The translations under genes and the position numbers were made by a program. Below are positions 1 to 7,024 of a stretch of DNA of 11,777 nucleotides, piece by piece. How positions within the stretch are numbered: position 1 is the first letter of the stretch; each line of letters opens with the position of its first letter. This stretch comes from Oscillospiraceae bacterium (GTDB taxonomy: Bacteria > Bacillota > Clostridia > Oscillospirales > Oscillospiraceae), in the NCBI GenBank assembly GCA_017435245.1, contig JAFSFK010000082.1:1-11777 (forward strand), written 5' to 3'. The notes under the pieces were generated by a model. That model was not told the DNA's origin. It made no database searches and saw only the letters and a program-made list of their open reading frames with translations.

Positions 1-1
1 G

Positions 2-109
2 CCCCCCGCCACGGAACCGCCTGCTACTGAGCCTCCCGCCGAGGCACCTACCGATCCTCCGGGATCCGGTGGCGAAACCCTTCCCCCCAATACAACACCA
101 CTGTTTTAA
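2..109 (+). CDS. C-terminal tail of a Pro/Thr/Glu-rich protein (partial, 5' end outside window)
   Basis: Only the last 35 codons are visible, read from base 2 and ending at TAA 107-109. The peptide is low-complexity: it begins PPATEPPATEPP, continues with further Pro/Thr/Glu/Asp pairs, and ends GGETLPPNTTPLF. The frame is supported by the repeating PPATE codons and by a good terminator 26 bases after the stop. Such tails are typical of Gram-positive secreted, membrane or lipoprotein C-termini, acting as linkers or wall-spanning spacers. No LPXTG motif or membrane anchor follows, so sorting-type anchoring is not supported. The 420-aa lipoprotein at the other end of the window ends in a similar Pro/Glu/Thr-rich tail. 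The function of the missing domain is unknown. Confidence 0.6.
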   Translation, partial: PPATEPPATEPPAEAPTDPPGSGGETLPPNTTPLF

Positions 110-134
110 AACATCCCTGTATAAGGTTCTGATC

Positions 135-171
135 GGACAGACGCTGCACAAGCAGCGTCTGTCCTGCTTTT
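135..171 (+). terminator. Rho-independent terminator of the left-edge gene
   Basis: A perfect 13-bp stem (135-147 paired with 152-164, core GGACAGACGCTG) closes on the tetraloop ACAA and is followed by TGCTTTTA. It lies 26 bases after the stop at 109. The T-run is short (four T's, after TGC), but stem strength and position support termination on the plus strand. Confidence 0.7.
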
Positions 172-420
172 ATCCAGATATACCGATCGCCTGCCGCCTC
201 AAAATACCGAAGGTTTGCAAAGCAGTGCAACTATACCCCCCTGGGCGGACTCACATGGGGATTTACACGGTCTTGAACGAATCCTTTCCTCTGCAGCAGC
301 CCCCGCCCCCTTGAAATACACCAGGTATTTCTGCGCTTTCCGGTGACTGCCGCAAAGAAAAATCTTCTATTCAAAACTACAACGCACTCCAAAATGAGAG
401 AGTTTTTCTAAAGGCAAGAT
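172..420. other. Non-coding stretch with a repeat copy and weak hairpins
   Basis: No credible gene is seen here. Contents: copy A of a 22-nt sequence (251-272) that recurs inverted and diverged at 490-511; a pyrimidine-rich stretch at 298-310; a 7-bp hairpin GAAATAC/GTATTTC (313-319 with 325-331); and an imperfect stem TTTCTGCG (328-335) with 351-360. Open frames across it have no ribosome binding site and run through the hairpins. Confidence 0.5.
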
Positions 421-459
421 AAAATGCCACGGCAAGGCTGACGCCTGCCGTGGCATTTT
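421..459 (-). terminator. Terminator of the murC-ddl-DUF1934 operon (possibly bidirectional)
   Basis: A perfect 14-bp stem runs from AAAATGCCACGGCA (421-434) to 446-459, with a small extra 3-bp GGC/GCC stem around a TGAC loop inside. The stem has A's at its left base and T's at its right base, so it looks terminator-like from either strand. It is the first strong A/T-flanked hairpin met by minus-strand transcripts after the DUF1934 stop at 604. The distance of about 145 bases is long, leaving a sizeable 3' untranslated region that includes the 514-551 hairpin. Confidence 0.6.
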
Positions 460-513
460 GACACAGTATTGGGGGAAAAATCCGCTTAGGAGCGTATAAA
501 TCCCTATGTGAGG

Positions 514-551
514 CCCCCCTGATGTAGTACTTTCATCCTGCATCAGGGGGG
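514..551. repeat. GC-rich hairpin next to repeat copy B
   Basis: An 11-bp perfect stem CCCCCCTGATG (514-524) pairs with 541-551; a G-U pair, an A-T pair and a G-C pair extend it to 14 positions around a loop at 528-537. It has no T-run on either strand, so it is not a standard terminator. It abuts the 22-nt repeat copy B (490-511). On the minus strand it lies in the 3' untranslated region of the cell-wall operon. Confidence 0.55.
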
Positions 552-603
552 TGTATATTTTCATTATTCGGACTTTGTCCGGCACTTGTGCATTTGGTTT
601 CTT

Positions 604-1026
604 TTATTTGGGACGGATCTCCAGATGGTAATCGATGGTACCGGCTGCGCTCTGCTCGATCTCAATGGAATACACAAGATCCACAACGCCGCCATCAGCA
701 CTTAAATCCGTACTGATCTTGGAAGCACAGACACTGAGCATCAATGCGCCGAACTCAACCTTATACAGGGATTCGTGAACCACGCCCTCCTGGAACACCA
801 TCTCGGAATTGAGCTTTCCGGTTCGGGTAAGAGTGATCTTCTGAGGCTCGATCCGGAAGGTAGTGGTCACACCGGCCATACCGGTCAGATCACTTTCCTC
901 ATAACTCAGCTTCCAGCCAAAGTCGCACTGCTCCAGCACGCCCTCTGTTACCAGTTCAATGATCTCCGGTTCCTGATCCAAATAAGTCTGCCGTCCACGG
1001 ATGGACAGTACAACGCTTTGCTTCAT
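604..1026 (-). CDS. DUF1934 (YwiB-like) beta-barrel protein
   Basis: 140 residues, matching the usual length of the DUF1934 family, a small cytoplasmic lipocalin-like beta-barrel found in Firmicutes with no settled biochemical function. Family features seen: an N-terminal strand followed by an acidic stretch, the FGWKLSYEESDLTGMAGV segment (residues about 36-53), a central LTRTGKLNSEMVFQEG segment where a bound ligand would be expected, and a C-terminal LVYSIEIE strand. There is no signal peptide or membrane segment. It is the third gene of the murC-ddl operon: its ATG lies one base after the ddl TGA, and its ribosome binding site (GGAGG, 6-base spacing) sits inside the last ddl codons, so translation is probably coupled. 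The link to cell-wall synthesis is by position only. B. subtilis ywiB instead sits beside argS. Confidence 0.85.
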   Translation of the reverse strand: MKQSVVLSIRGRQTYLDQEPEIIELVTEGVLEQCDFGWKLSYEESDLTGMAGVTTTFRIEPQKITLTRTGKLNSEMVFQEGVVHESLYKVEFGALMLSVCASKISTDLSADGGVVDLVYSIEIEQSAAGTIDYHLEIRPK

Positions 1027-1027
1027 A

Positions 1028-2092
1028 TCAAGCCTCCATCGCCAGCTCCAGCAACTGATCGATCAGCTGATCATAGGGAATACCGCTGGCAGCAAACAGC
1101 TTGGGGAACATGGAAATGGAAGTAAAACCGGGCAGGGTATTGATCTCATTGAATACCAGACGCTCATCTTCATATGTCACGAAGAAGTCCACACGACTGA
1201 GGCCCCGGCAGCCAACTGCGGTATATACCTGTACCGCTGCATCACGAACCTTCTCTGCCACATCCTCACCGATCCGGGCAGGAATGTAAGCAACGGAAGT
1301 ATCGGTAATATACTTGGCATCGTAATCGTAGAATTCCGCACCGGAATCGATCTCACCACAAATAGAAGCCACCGGGCTTTCATTACCCATAACTGCCACT
1401 TCGATCTCTCTTCCGTGGATAAATTCCTCCACCAGGATCTTCTTATCGAAAGTCCCAGCATGGCGCAGCGCCTTCACAAGGCTCTCACGATCAGCAGCCT
1501 TGGATACGCCCACAGAAGATCCGGTACCGGCAGGCTTGACGAACATTGGATAGTCAAAGCGGTTCTCCAGACGCTCCACGATGCTGTCCAACTGATGCTC
1601 CAGGCTTTCAGAGCGAACCAGCTCCCAAGCAGCCTGGGGAACGCCGGCAATATCCACAACCAGCTTGGTCAGAGTCTTATCCATCGCCACTGCGGAAGCG
1701 GAAACGTGGGGGCCCACATAGGGGATCCCTGCCATCTGCAGCAAGCCCTGCATCGCACCGTCTTCGCCGTTTTCACCGTGAAGCACGGGGAAAACCACAT
1801 CGATCAGTTCCTGAACCACACAGTCGCCTTCAAAGATCAGCAGTCCCTGCCCCCGAACGGGAGAAATAGCCGCAGGGCGGTTTTCGGGATGATTCTGCCA
1901 GGCACCGCCGGGCAGCAAGGAATAATCCTTGCCTCCGAAAAGGATCCACTTGCCATCCTTGGTAATGCCAACAGGGAAAATGTTATACTTTTCCGTATCC
2001 ATATTGTTCAGCACAGACTCAGCAGAACGCAGGGATACATCGTGCTCAGGACTGATACCGCCAAACAGGACACATACATTCAGCTTTTTCAA
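1028..2092 (-). CDS. ddl: D-alanine--D-alanine ligase
   Basis: An ATP-grasp enzyme that joins two D-Ala to make the terminal dipeptide of peptidoglycan stem peptides, in the cytoplasm. About 354 residues, the long Ddl form. Motifs (numbered from the TTG at 2098): PEHDVSLRSAE near the N-terminus, HGENGEDGAMQG (108-119), ATP-binding FVKPAGTGSSVGVSK (186-200), omega-loop YDYDAKY (257-263), RVDFFV (302-307) and metal-binding FNEINTLPGFTS (316-327). The YDYDAKY loop is the D-Ala-D-Ala type; D-lactate or D-serine Van ligases differ here, so no vancomycin-resistance role is indicated. There is no ATG. TTG at 2098 is only 2 bases after GAGG, whereas TTG at 2092 is 8 bases after it and gives the family-typical MKKLNV start, so 2092 is preferred. 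It lies downstream of murC in the same operon. Confidence 0.95.
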   Translation of the reverse strand: MKKLNVCVLFGGISPEHDVSLRSAESVLNNMDTEKYNIFPVGITKDGKWILFGGKDYSLLPGGAWQNHPENRPAAISPVRGQGLLIFEGDCVVQELIDVVFPVLHGENGEDGAMQGLLQMAGIPYVGPHVSASAVAMDKTLTKLVVDIAGVPQAAWELVRSESLEHQLDSIVERLENRFDYPMFVKPAGTGSSVGVSKAADRESLVKALRHAGTFDKKILVEEFIHGREIEVAVMGNESPVASICGEIDSGAEFYDYDAKYITDTSVAYIPARIGEDVAEKVRDAAVQVYTAVGCRGLSRVDFFVTYEDERLVFNEINTLPGFTSISMFPKLFAASGIPYDQLIDQLLELAMEA

Positions 2093-2100
2093 AATCAACG

Positions 2101-2104
2101 CCTC
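2101..2104 (-). promoter_or_regulatory. Ribosome binding site that decides the ddl start
   Basis: GAGG on the minus strand just before two in-frame TTG codons (2098-2096 and 2092-2090). Spacing is 2 bases to the first and 8 to the second, which favours the second. It lies between the murC stop (2108) and the ddl start. Confidence 0.55.
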
Positions 2105-2107
2105 GCT

Positions 2108-3466
2108 TTACTTCAGTAATGCCTCACCGGCACGGAAAATATCTCCTGCACCAACTGTCAGGATTACATCACCCTTCTGGGCAACAGAACGCAAATACGT
2201 AGTCACTTCAGGCAATGTACGGCAGTATACGGAGCCAGGGATCTGTGCTGCCAGATCCATAGAGCTGATTCCCACTGTATTACGCTCTCTGGCTGCGTAG
2301 ATCTCAGCCAAAACCACATGGTCAGCCTTCATAAGCTCCCGGACAAAATCAGAAAACAGCGCCTTGGTCCGGGTATAGGTATGAGGCTGGAATGCGATGA
2401 CCAGCCGCTTATGCTCCATCGTACGGACCGCTTCAATGGTCGCTGCCAGCTCATCGGGATGGTGAGCATAATCATCATAAATTTCCGCCCCGTTATAGCT
2501 GCCCTTATACTGCATACGACGCTCTGCACCGGAGAAAGTGGCAATGCCACGGGTAACAGCTTCACCGGGAATTCCCAGCATCCAGGCCGTACCGGCTGCA
2601 GCCAGAGCGTTGAGGGCATTGTGCCGACCCAGGACCTTCAAATCCAGATGGCAATAGAACTTACCGTCACAGACCACATCCAGATGCCGCCAATCCGGGC
2701 AGATATTCTCTGCGTGAACCCGATTGGATTCCTTCAGACCAAAGCTGACATACTCCACTCCCTCCATTGCCTGAATGGTATGGGGATCATCACCGTTGGC
2801 AAGAACGCCGCCGGTGGATAATTGCGCAAACTTGCGGAAGGATTTCTGCACATCCGCCAGATCCTTAAAATAATCCAGGTGATCCGCTTCCACATTCAGC
2901 ACCACAGCCAAGGTGGGGAAAAAATTCAGAAAAGAATCGCAGTATTCACAGCTTTCCAAAACGATGGTATCGCCCTTACCCACCCTGTGACCGGCACGCA
3001 GCAGGGGCAAATATCCGCCGATCATCACCGTAGGATCCACTTCCGCCTCCATAAGGATATGGGTGACCATGGAAGTCGTGGTGGTCTTACCGTGGGTACC
3101 GGAAATGCAGACCGCATTGCGGTAAGCCTGCATGATTACGCCCCAGGCCTGCGCCCGCTCAAAGGTAGGAATGCCCATACTCCGGGCAGCGGCGATCTCC
3201 GGATTATCATTGTGCGCAGCAGCGGTACGGATGATACAGTCAACACCCGCAACGTTCTCTGCCCGGTGACCAATGGACACCTGAATACCATTGGCGATCA
3301 GCTCATCCGTGGAAACCGATGCGTTCATATCTGAGCCGGTAACGATCATGCCCATTCCCTTCAACACAAGGCCAAGGGGACGCATAGATACACCGCCGAT
3401 ACCCACAAGATGTACACGTTTTCCCGGAACAAGATAGTGCTTTAGTTCCTCAACTCTATTTTCCAT
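2108..3466 (-). CDS. murC: UDP-N-acetylmuramate--L-alanine ligase
   Basis: Adds L-Ala to UDP-MurNAc using ATP, the first amino-acid step of peptidoglycan precursor synthesis, in the cytoplasm. 452 residues, normal for MurC. Three Mur-ligase domains are visible: the N-terminal UDP-substrate fold with glycine motif VHLVGIGGVSM (18-28), the ATPase domain with P-loop GTHGKTTTT (123-131), ESCEYCDSFLNFFP (171-184) and NVEADHLD (191-198), and the C-terminal domain with DDYAHHPDE (331-339) and GAGDIF (439-444). The segment ESCEYCDSF is rich in Cys compared with the common EADESD form and seems to be a clostridial variant. The first glycine motif reads GIGGVSM rather than GIGGIGM. The ATG is preceded by GGGAGGAAAC, a strong ribosome binding site. 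It is the first gene of the murC-ddl-DUF1934 operon. Confidence 0.96.
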   Translation of the reverse strand: MENRVEELKHYLVPGKRVHLVGIGGVSMRPLGLVLKGMGMIVTGSDMNASVSTDELIANGIQVSIGHRAENVAGVDCIIRTAAAHNDNPEIAAARSMGIPTFERAQAWGVIMQAYRNAVCISGTHGKTTTTSMVTHILMEAEVDPTVMIGGYLPLLRAGHRVGKGDTIVLESCEYCDSFLNFFPTLAVVLNVEADHLDYFKDLADVQKSFRKFAQLSTGGVLANGDDPHTIQAMEGVEYVSFGLKESNRVHAENICPDWRHLDVVCDGKFYCHLDLKVLGRHNALNALAAAGTAWMLGIPGEAVTRGIATFSGAERRMQYKGSYNGAEIYDDYAHHPDELAATIEAVRTMEHKRLVIAFQPHTYTRTKALFSDFVRELMKADHVVLAEIYAARERNTVGISSMDLAAQIPGSVYCRTLPEVTTYLRSVAQKGDVILTVGAGDIFRAGEALLK

Positions 3467-3508
3467 TCAGGGTTTCCTCCCGAAATCTTATCATTATACA
3501 ACCGTATT

Positions 3509-3537
3509 ATTATATAATATCTCTTCCGGTTTTACAA
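3509..3537 (-). promoter_or_regulatory. Sigma-A promoter for murC operon
   Basis: On the minus strand, -35 TTGTAA (3532-3537), a 17-base spacer and a consensus -10 TATAAT (3509-3514). The predicted start is near 3502, giving a leader of about 35 bases before the murC ATG. A second TATAAT at 3493-3498 lacks a good -35. Confidence 0.75.
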
Positions 3538-3802
3538 CTAGTATTTTGCCCAAAAATCGTCAATTTCCGGATTATTTCCCACACTTTCCAGCCAAAAAGC
3601 ATTCCTGTCTTTTTCGGCCGCACCGGATTGCGATCCAGTATTTATAAATATACACCGCTCGAAGGATATCCGCTTATATTTATACATTATATTCAGCGTC
3701 ATTTCCTGTATCATTCAAGTATTCACATCAAAAATTAATATTTTTGTGCATCTCGTCCTGTTTTTGCCCGTCATTTTGGGGAATGATTGTCTTATAATAG
3801 CC
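3538..3802. other. AT-rich divergent intergenic region with possible operator palindromes
   Basis: No gene is seen here. Inverted repeats: TATAAATATA (3643-3652) with its exact complement at 3675-3684, 22 bases apart; an 8-bp palindrome GGATATCC (3664-3671); and an AT hairpin CAAAAAT/ATTTTTG around TAAT (3729-3746). These lie between the divergent murC and ABC-importer promoters and could bind a regulator, but AT-rich DNA yields such matches by chance. Confidence 0.35.
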
Positions 3803-3831
3803 TTGACGATGAATATTATACGATGTATAAT
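3803..3831 (+). promoter_or_regulatory. Sigma-A promoter for the amino acid ABC importer
   Basis: -35 TTGACG (3803-3808), a 17-base spacer and a consensus -10 TATAAT (3826-3831). The start is expected near 3838, leaving a leader of about 42 bases with an AAGGAG ribosome binding site (3866-3871) before the ATG at 3880. The leader is too short for a T-box or riboswitch. Confidence 0.85.
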
Positions 3832-3879
3832 ACATAGCATCCATTCTTTAAATATAAGGAATTAAAAGGAGATTTTGAA

Positions 3880-4647
3880 ATGAAAAAGTTTATCGCAATC
3901 GCTCTGGTACTGGTTATGGCTCTGGGCCTGCTGGCAGGCTGCGGCTCTAACAAGGGTATGACCCTGGAAGAGGGCAAGCTGATCATGTCCACCAACGCCG
4001 CATTCCCTCCCTATGAGATGACTGACGACGCCGGCAACTACATCGGCATCGACGTGGAAGTCGCTCAGGCTATCGCTGACAAGCTGGGTCTGGAGCTGGT
4101 CATCGACAACATGGAGTTCACCGCCGCTCTGGAAGCTGCTCAGAAGGGCAAGTCCGATATGGTCATGGCCGGTGTTACCGTCAACGAGGACCGTCTGGCT
4201 GTTATGGACTTCTCCGACAGCTACGCTACCGGCATTCAGGTTGTTATCGTTAAGGAAGGCTCTGATGTCACTATGGACAATCTGGGCGAGAAGATGATCG
4301 GCACCCAGATGGGCACCACCGGTTATATCTACGCTTCCGATACCATCGAGAACGGCGGCTACGGCGAGGACCACGTCATTGCTTATGACAACGGCATCAC
4401 CGCTGTTCAGGCTCTGATGAACGACCAGATCGACGCTGTCATTATCGACAACGCTCCCGCTCAGGCATTTGTCGAGGCTAACCCCGGTCTGACCCTGCTG
4501 GACGGCGAGTGGGCACTGGAAAACTACGCCATCGGCTTTGCCAAGGGCAACACCGAGCTGGTGGAAGCTGTCAATGAAGCTCTGGCTGAGCTGATCGCCG
4601 ACGGTACTGTTCAGGCAATCATTGACAAGTACATCCCCGCTGAATAA
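3880..4647 (+). CDS. Amino acid ABC transporter substrate-binding lipoprotein
   Basis: A family 3 extracellular solute-binding protein (SBP_bac_3) that captures an amino acid outside the membrane and delivers it to the permease encoded next. 255 residues. The N-terminus has two Lys, a hydrophobic core and lipobox LLAGC with Cys21 as the lipidation site, so the mature protein is membrane-anchored outside the cell. Family motifs are AAFPPYEM near the mature N-terminus, GVTVNEDRLAVMDFSDSY, whose Arg is expected to bind the ligand carboxylate, and DAVIIDNAPA, whose Asp is expected to contact the amino group. This fits polar amino acids; the exact ligand is not readable. Codon use is strongly biased towards CTG, GCT, ATC and GGC, unlike the weaker bias of neighbouring genes, indicating high expression. 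ATG has AAGGAG at 8-base spacing. Confidence 0.93.
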   Translation: MKKFIAIALVLVMALGLLAGCGSNKGMTLEEGKLIMSTNAAFPPYEMTDDAGNYIGIDVEVAQAIADKLGLELVIDNMEFTAALEAAQKGKSDMVMAGVTVNEDRLAVMDFSDSYATGIQVVIVKEGSDVTMDNLGEKMIGTQMGTTGYIYASDTIENGGYGEDHVIAYDNGITAVQALMNDQIDAVIIDNAPAQAFVEANPGLTLLDGEWALENYAIGFAKGNTELVEAVNEALAELIADGTVQAIIDKYIPAE

Positions 4648-4666
4648 AATAATATTGACTTTCCGG

Positions 4667-4696
4667 AAAAAAGGACGGCAAGCGCCGCCCTTTTTT
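4667..4696 (+). terminator. Terminator-like hairpin inside the importer operon
   Basis: The stem has AAAAAAGG (4667-4674) paired with CCTTTTTT (4689-4696), one A/C mismatch (4675/4688), then CGGC/GCCG around the loop AAGC. It ends in six T's and lies 19 bases after the binding-protein stop and 38 before the permease start. It likely stops a share of transcripts and protects the binding-protein mRNA end, giving more binding protein than permease, a common arrangement in such operons. Confidence 0.75.
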
Positions 4697-4734
4697 CTGC
4701 CGTAACACAAAACTGTTTTGAGAGGAGTACGCCT

Positions 4735-5499
4735 GTGGAACTATATCTGCAATGGAAAGACCTGATGAAGGCCGGCACCGAACTTCCCTTCTGGCAGGAT
4801 TTCTATGTGAAATTCTTCCAGGCCTTCGTGGAAGGTGACCGCTGGATGCAATACCTGAAGGGTGTCGGAAGCACCTTGATGGTCACCGCCCTTTCCCTGA
4901 TCATCGGCGTTATTCTGGGTGTCTTGATCGCCGTGGTCCGCACAGCACACGACCAGCAGCGTCCCGGTAAACGCAACCCCATCCTTGGCTTCTTTAACGG
5001 TATCTGCCAGGTGTATGTCACCGTGATCCGGGGCACACCTATGCTGGTGCAGCTGCTGATCATGGGCTTTGTTATTTTCAGCACCAGCCGCAACTACACC
5101 GCAGTGGGTATCCTGACTTTGGGCATCAACTCCGGTGCCTATGTCGCTGAGATCATCCGTGGTGGCCTGATGTCCCTGGATCCCGGTCAGGCAGAAGCCG
5201 GCCGCAGCCTGGGTCTTAATTACATCGACACGATGCGTTTTATCGTTGTGCCTCAAGCCTTTAAGGCGATCCTTCCCTCCCTGGGCAACGAATTCATTAC
5301 CCTTTTGAAGGACACCGCACTGATCTACACCATCGGCGGTGAAGAGCTGGTATACGCTGCCCGGGCCATCTCTACCCGTACCTACGAGCAGATGTTCCCC
5401 CTGGTCGGCACCGCAATCATCTATTTGATCCTGGTGCTGATCTTCACCTGGCTTCAGGGCATTCTGGAAAGGAGGCTGCGTCAAAGTGATCGACGTTAA
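4735..5499 (+). CDS. Amino acid ABC transporter permease (HisM/GlnP type)
   Basis: Membrane subunit of the importer. 254 residues, in the family range. After about 45 N-terminal residues, hydrophobic segments lie near 46-68, 100-115, 121-137 and 221-242. The domain begins with the typical [12 protein letters not shown] entry. RGTPMLVQ (99-106) and the cytoplasmic EAA loop (EAGRSLG, 154-160, with ILP at 179-181), which docks on the ATPase, are both present. The start is GTG at 4735, supported by AGGAG (4723-4727) at 7-base spacing. The 3' end overlaps the ATPase gene by 14 bases. With one permease gene in the operon, a homodimer is the likely channel. Confidence 0.93.
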   Translation: MELYLQWKDLMKAGTELPFWQDFYVKFFQAFVEGDRWMQYLKGVGSTLMVTALSLIIGVILGVLIAVVRTAHDQQRPGKRNPILGFFNGICQVYVTVIRGTPMLVQLLIMGFVIFSTSRNYTAVGILTLGINSGAYVAEIIRGGLMSLDPGQAEAGRSLGLNYIDTMRFIVVPQAFKAILPSLGNEFITLLKDTALIYTIGGEELVYAARAISTRTYEQMFPLVGTAIIYLILVLIFTWLQGILERRLRQSDRR

Positions 5500-6208
5500 A
5501 AATCTATCCAAAAATTTTGGCGATCTGCAAGTCCTTAAGGATATTTCCGAGCACATTGCTCCCGGCGAAAAGATCGTTATCATCGGCCCCTCCGGTTCCG
5601 GCAAGTCCACCTTTCTGCGGTGCTTGAATCTGCTGGAGGAACCCTCCGCCGGCTGTATCACCTTTGACGGCACTGAGATCACCGATCCCAAGACCAATAT
5701 TGATTTGATCCGGCGTCAGATGGGTATGGTATTCCAGCACTTCAACCTCTTCCCCAATATGACCATCAAACGCAATATCACCCTGGCACCGGTGCGTACC
5801 GGTCTTATGAAGCAGGAGGAAGCGGACGAAAAGGCAATGCAGCTGCTGGCCCGTGTGGGTCTGGAGGACAAGGCAGATGCCTACCCCAGTCAGCTCTCCG
5901 GCGGTCAGAAGCAGCGTATCGCCATTGTCCGTGCCCTGGCTATGAACCCCAAGGTGATGCTTTTCGACGAGCCCACCTCCGCTCTGGACCCCGAGATGGT
6001 GGGTGAAGTTCTGGAGGTTATGAAGGAACTGGCCGAGGACGGTATGACTATGGTGGTAGTCACCCACGAGATGGGTTTTGCCCGGGAAGTGGGCAGCCGG
6101 ATCCTGTTTATGGACGAAGGCAAGATCGTAGAGCAGGGCACCCCTGCTGCGGTCTTTGACAATCCCCAACATCCCCGTCTGCGGGAGTTCCTTTCCAAGG
6201 TTCTTTAA
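5486..6208 (+). CDS. Amino acid ABC transporter ATP-binding protein (GlnQ/HisP type)
   Basis: Cytoplasmic ATPase that powers the importer. 240 residues, the standard size. All motifs are intact: Walker [10 protein letters not shown] (34-42), Q-loop Gln84 in [10 protein letters not shown], signature LSGGQKQR (137-144), Walker B KVMLFDEP (156-163) with Glu162, D-loop SALD (165-168) and switch His194 in VVTHEMGF. The [13 protein letters not shown] segment is typical of polar amino acid importers. The start is GTG at 5486, inside the permease gene, with AAAGGAGG (5468-5475) at 10-base spacing; translational coupling to the permease is likely. It is the last gene of the operon, with a terminator 6 bases after the stop. 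Confidence 0.95.
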   Translation: MIDVKNLSKNFGDLQVLKDISEHIAPGEKIVIIGPSGSGKSTFLRCLNLLEEPSAGCITFDGTEITDPKTNIDLIRRQMGMVFQHFNLFPNMTIKRNITLAPVRTGLMKQEEADEKAMQLLARVGLEDKADAYPSQLSGGQKQRIAIVRALAMNPKVMLFDEPTSALDPEMVGEVLEVMKELAEDGMTMVVVTHEMGFAREVGSRILFMDEGKIVEQGTPAAVFDNPQHPRLREFLSKVL

Positions 6209-6214
6209 TCACAG

Positions 6215-6244
6215 CGCCGCTCTGCAAACGCAGAGCGGCGTTTT
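6215..6244 (+). terminator. Terminator of the ABC importer operon
   Basis: A perfect 11-bp stem CGCCGCTCTGC (6215-6225) with 6230-6240, loop AAAC, then TTTT. It lies 6 bases after the ATPase stop. The hairpin may also slow minus-strand transcripts from the 6248-6976 gene, but it has no T-run on that side. Confidence 0.85.
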
Positions 6245-6247
6245 CTG

Positions 6248-6976
6248 CTATGATATCACTTCTGCTTTCAAGATGCGGCTGTATCCGGCCGCATAATGTG
6301 CCGGGTTTATCTGCACCGTTTGTCCGGGTTCCAGGGATTCTATCACTTCAAGGTAAGTAATTCCACCTACGTACAGATCCCCCTCCGGCACGTAGTTTTT
6401 ATAATACAACCAGATATCTTCCAGTTTTTCCCGGGAAATATTGGTAATTGACAAGGTTCCCATATCCACCTCCCGGATTTCCAGCGAATCTTCCAGGTCA
6501 AGCTCCTGACCGGATTCATTTACCCAGCCGCTGCAGGAACATAATTCCCGCTGCTCCCAGGCTGCAGCATTCTTTTCCAGCACCAATACTTTTGCGCCGG
6601 GCATAATGTTGCTGGCAAAAAAGGTCAGCTCCTCCTCCCCTGCCAGCACCACCTCCGCCTGGGCGATCTCCCGTTCACCGCTGTTATAAAGTATCAGCGC
6701 TGTGATATCCGAAACCGGCGTATCCCCACCGGTTTCCAAAAATGGGCCTTCATACATTACAAGCTGGCTTGCGATCAGCGCTGTTCCTTCCACCCGGCAC
6801 GGCAGGCTCATCGGTTCAGTTGTTAACTGTTCATCAGAGAGTGTAAATACCGCCTGCTCCTCGGGTAGCAGCAATGCCATACCCACACCAACCATTACAC
6901 CCCCAAAAGCTAAGACACAGCCAAGCATTGACGCTATCACCAGCAAAACCCGTTTCACCACTGCGTATTCAGCCAT
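6248..6976 (-). CDS. Membrane-anchored protein of unknown function
   Basis: 242 residues. Residues about 9-38 form one hydrophobic segment with basic residues before it and no lipobox-Cys signal, predicting a single N-terminal membrane anchor with the rest outside the cell. The outer part looks beta-rich: ITALILYNSG (91-100) and GTLSITNISREKLEDIWL (173-190) are each followed by a loop with Gly/Pro and a hydrophobic strand, resembling Ig-like domains that carry I-x-N-x(n)-L-Y motifs. It has a short CSCSGW segment (146-151). No enzymatic motif is recognised. It has its own promoter (7025-7054) and no close same-strand partner, so it is probably monocistronic. The start at 6976 has only a weak ribosome binding site; the strong GGAGGAG upstream fits a 9-codon leader ORF better (see findings). 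I recognise no named family. Confidence 0.8.
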   Translation of the reverse strand: MAEYAVVKRVLLVIASMLGCVLAFGGVMVGVGMALLLPEEQAVFTLSDEQLTTEPMSLPCRVEGTALIASQLVMYEGPFLETGGDTPVSDITALILYNSGEREIAQAEVVLAGEEELTFFASNIMPGAKVLVLEKNAAAWEQRELCSCSGWVNESGQELDLEDSLEIREVDMGTLSITNISREKLEDIWLYYKNYVPEGDLYVGGITYLEVIESLEPGQTVQINPAHYAAGYSRILKAEVIS

Positions 6977-6995
6977 AGCCTTTCCCCTTCTTCAT
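6969..6995 (-). CDS. Possible 8-residue leader ORF (MKKGKGYG)
   Basis: ATG at 6995 has GGAGG at 7-base spacing and reads eight codons (MKKGKGYG) to TGA at 6971-6969, overlapping the start of the 242-aa gene at 6976 in another frame. It is either a coupling leader or a chance ATG beside the ribosome binding site. Confidence 0.3.
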   Translation of the reverse strand: MKKGKGYG

Positions 6996-7024
6996 TTCCG
7001 CTCCTCCTTTTGTGAAGTGCAGTC

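Noticed and set aside
367..585. 72-codon minus-strand frame containing the GIYTLL peptide
   Set aside because: It spans two strong hairpins including the operon terminator, and lacks a ribosome binding site. The repeat peptide is noted as a finding, but not as a gene.
1028..2098. Van-type ligase for glycopeptide resistance
   Set aside because: The omega loop YDYDAKY is of the D-Ala-D-Ala type, and the gene lies with murC, with no vanH/vanX-type neighbours.
1001..2119. 372-codon open frame on the plus strand
   Set aside because: Antisense to ddl, whose frame carries all expected motifs. His/Gln-rich composition is typical of a shadow frame.
3832..3879. T-box or riboswitch controlling the amino acid importer
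   Set aside because: The promoter is strong and leaves a leader of only about 42 bases, too short for these elements and without a terminator.
3862..5697. Two long minus-strand frames (282 and 318 codons)
   Set aside because: Antisense to the binding-protein and permease genes, which have clear family motifs, promoter and ribosome binding sites. The shadows arise from strong codon bias.
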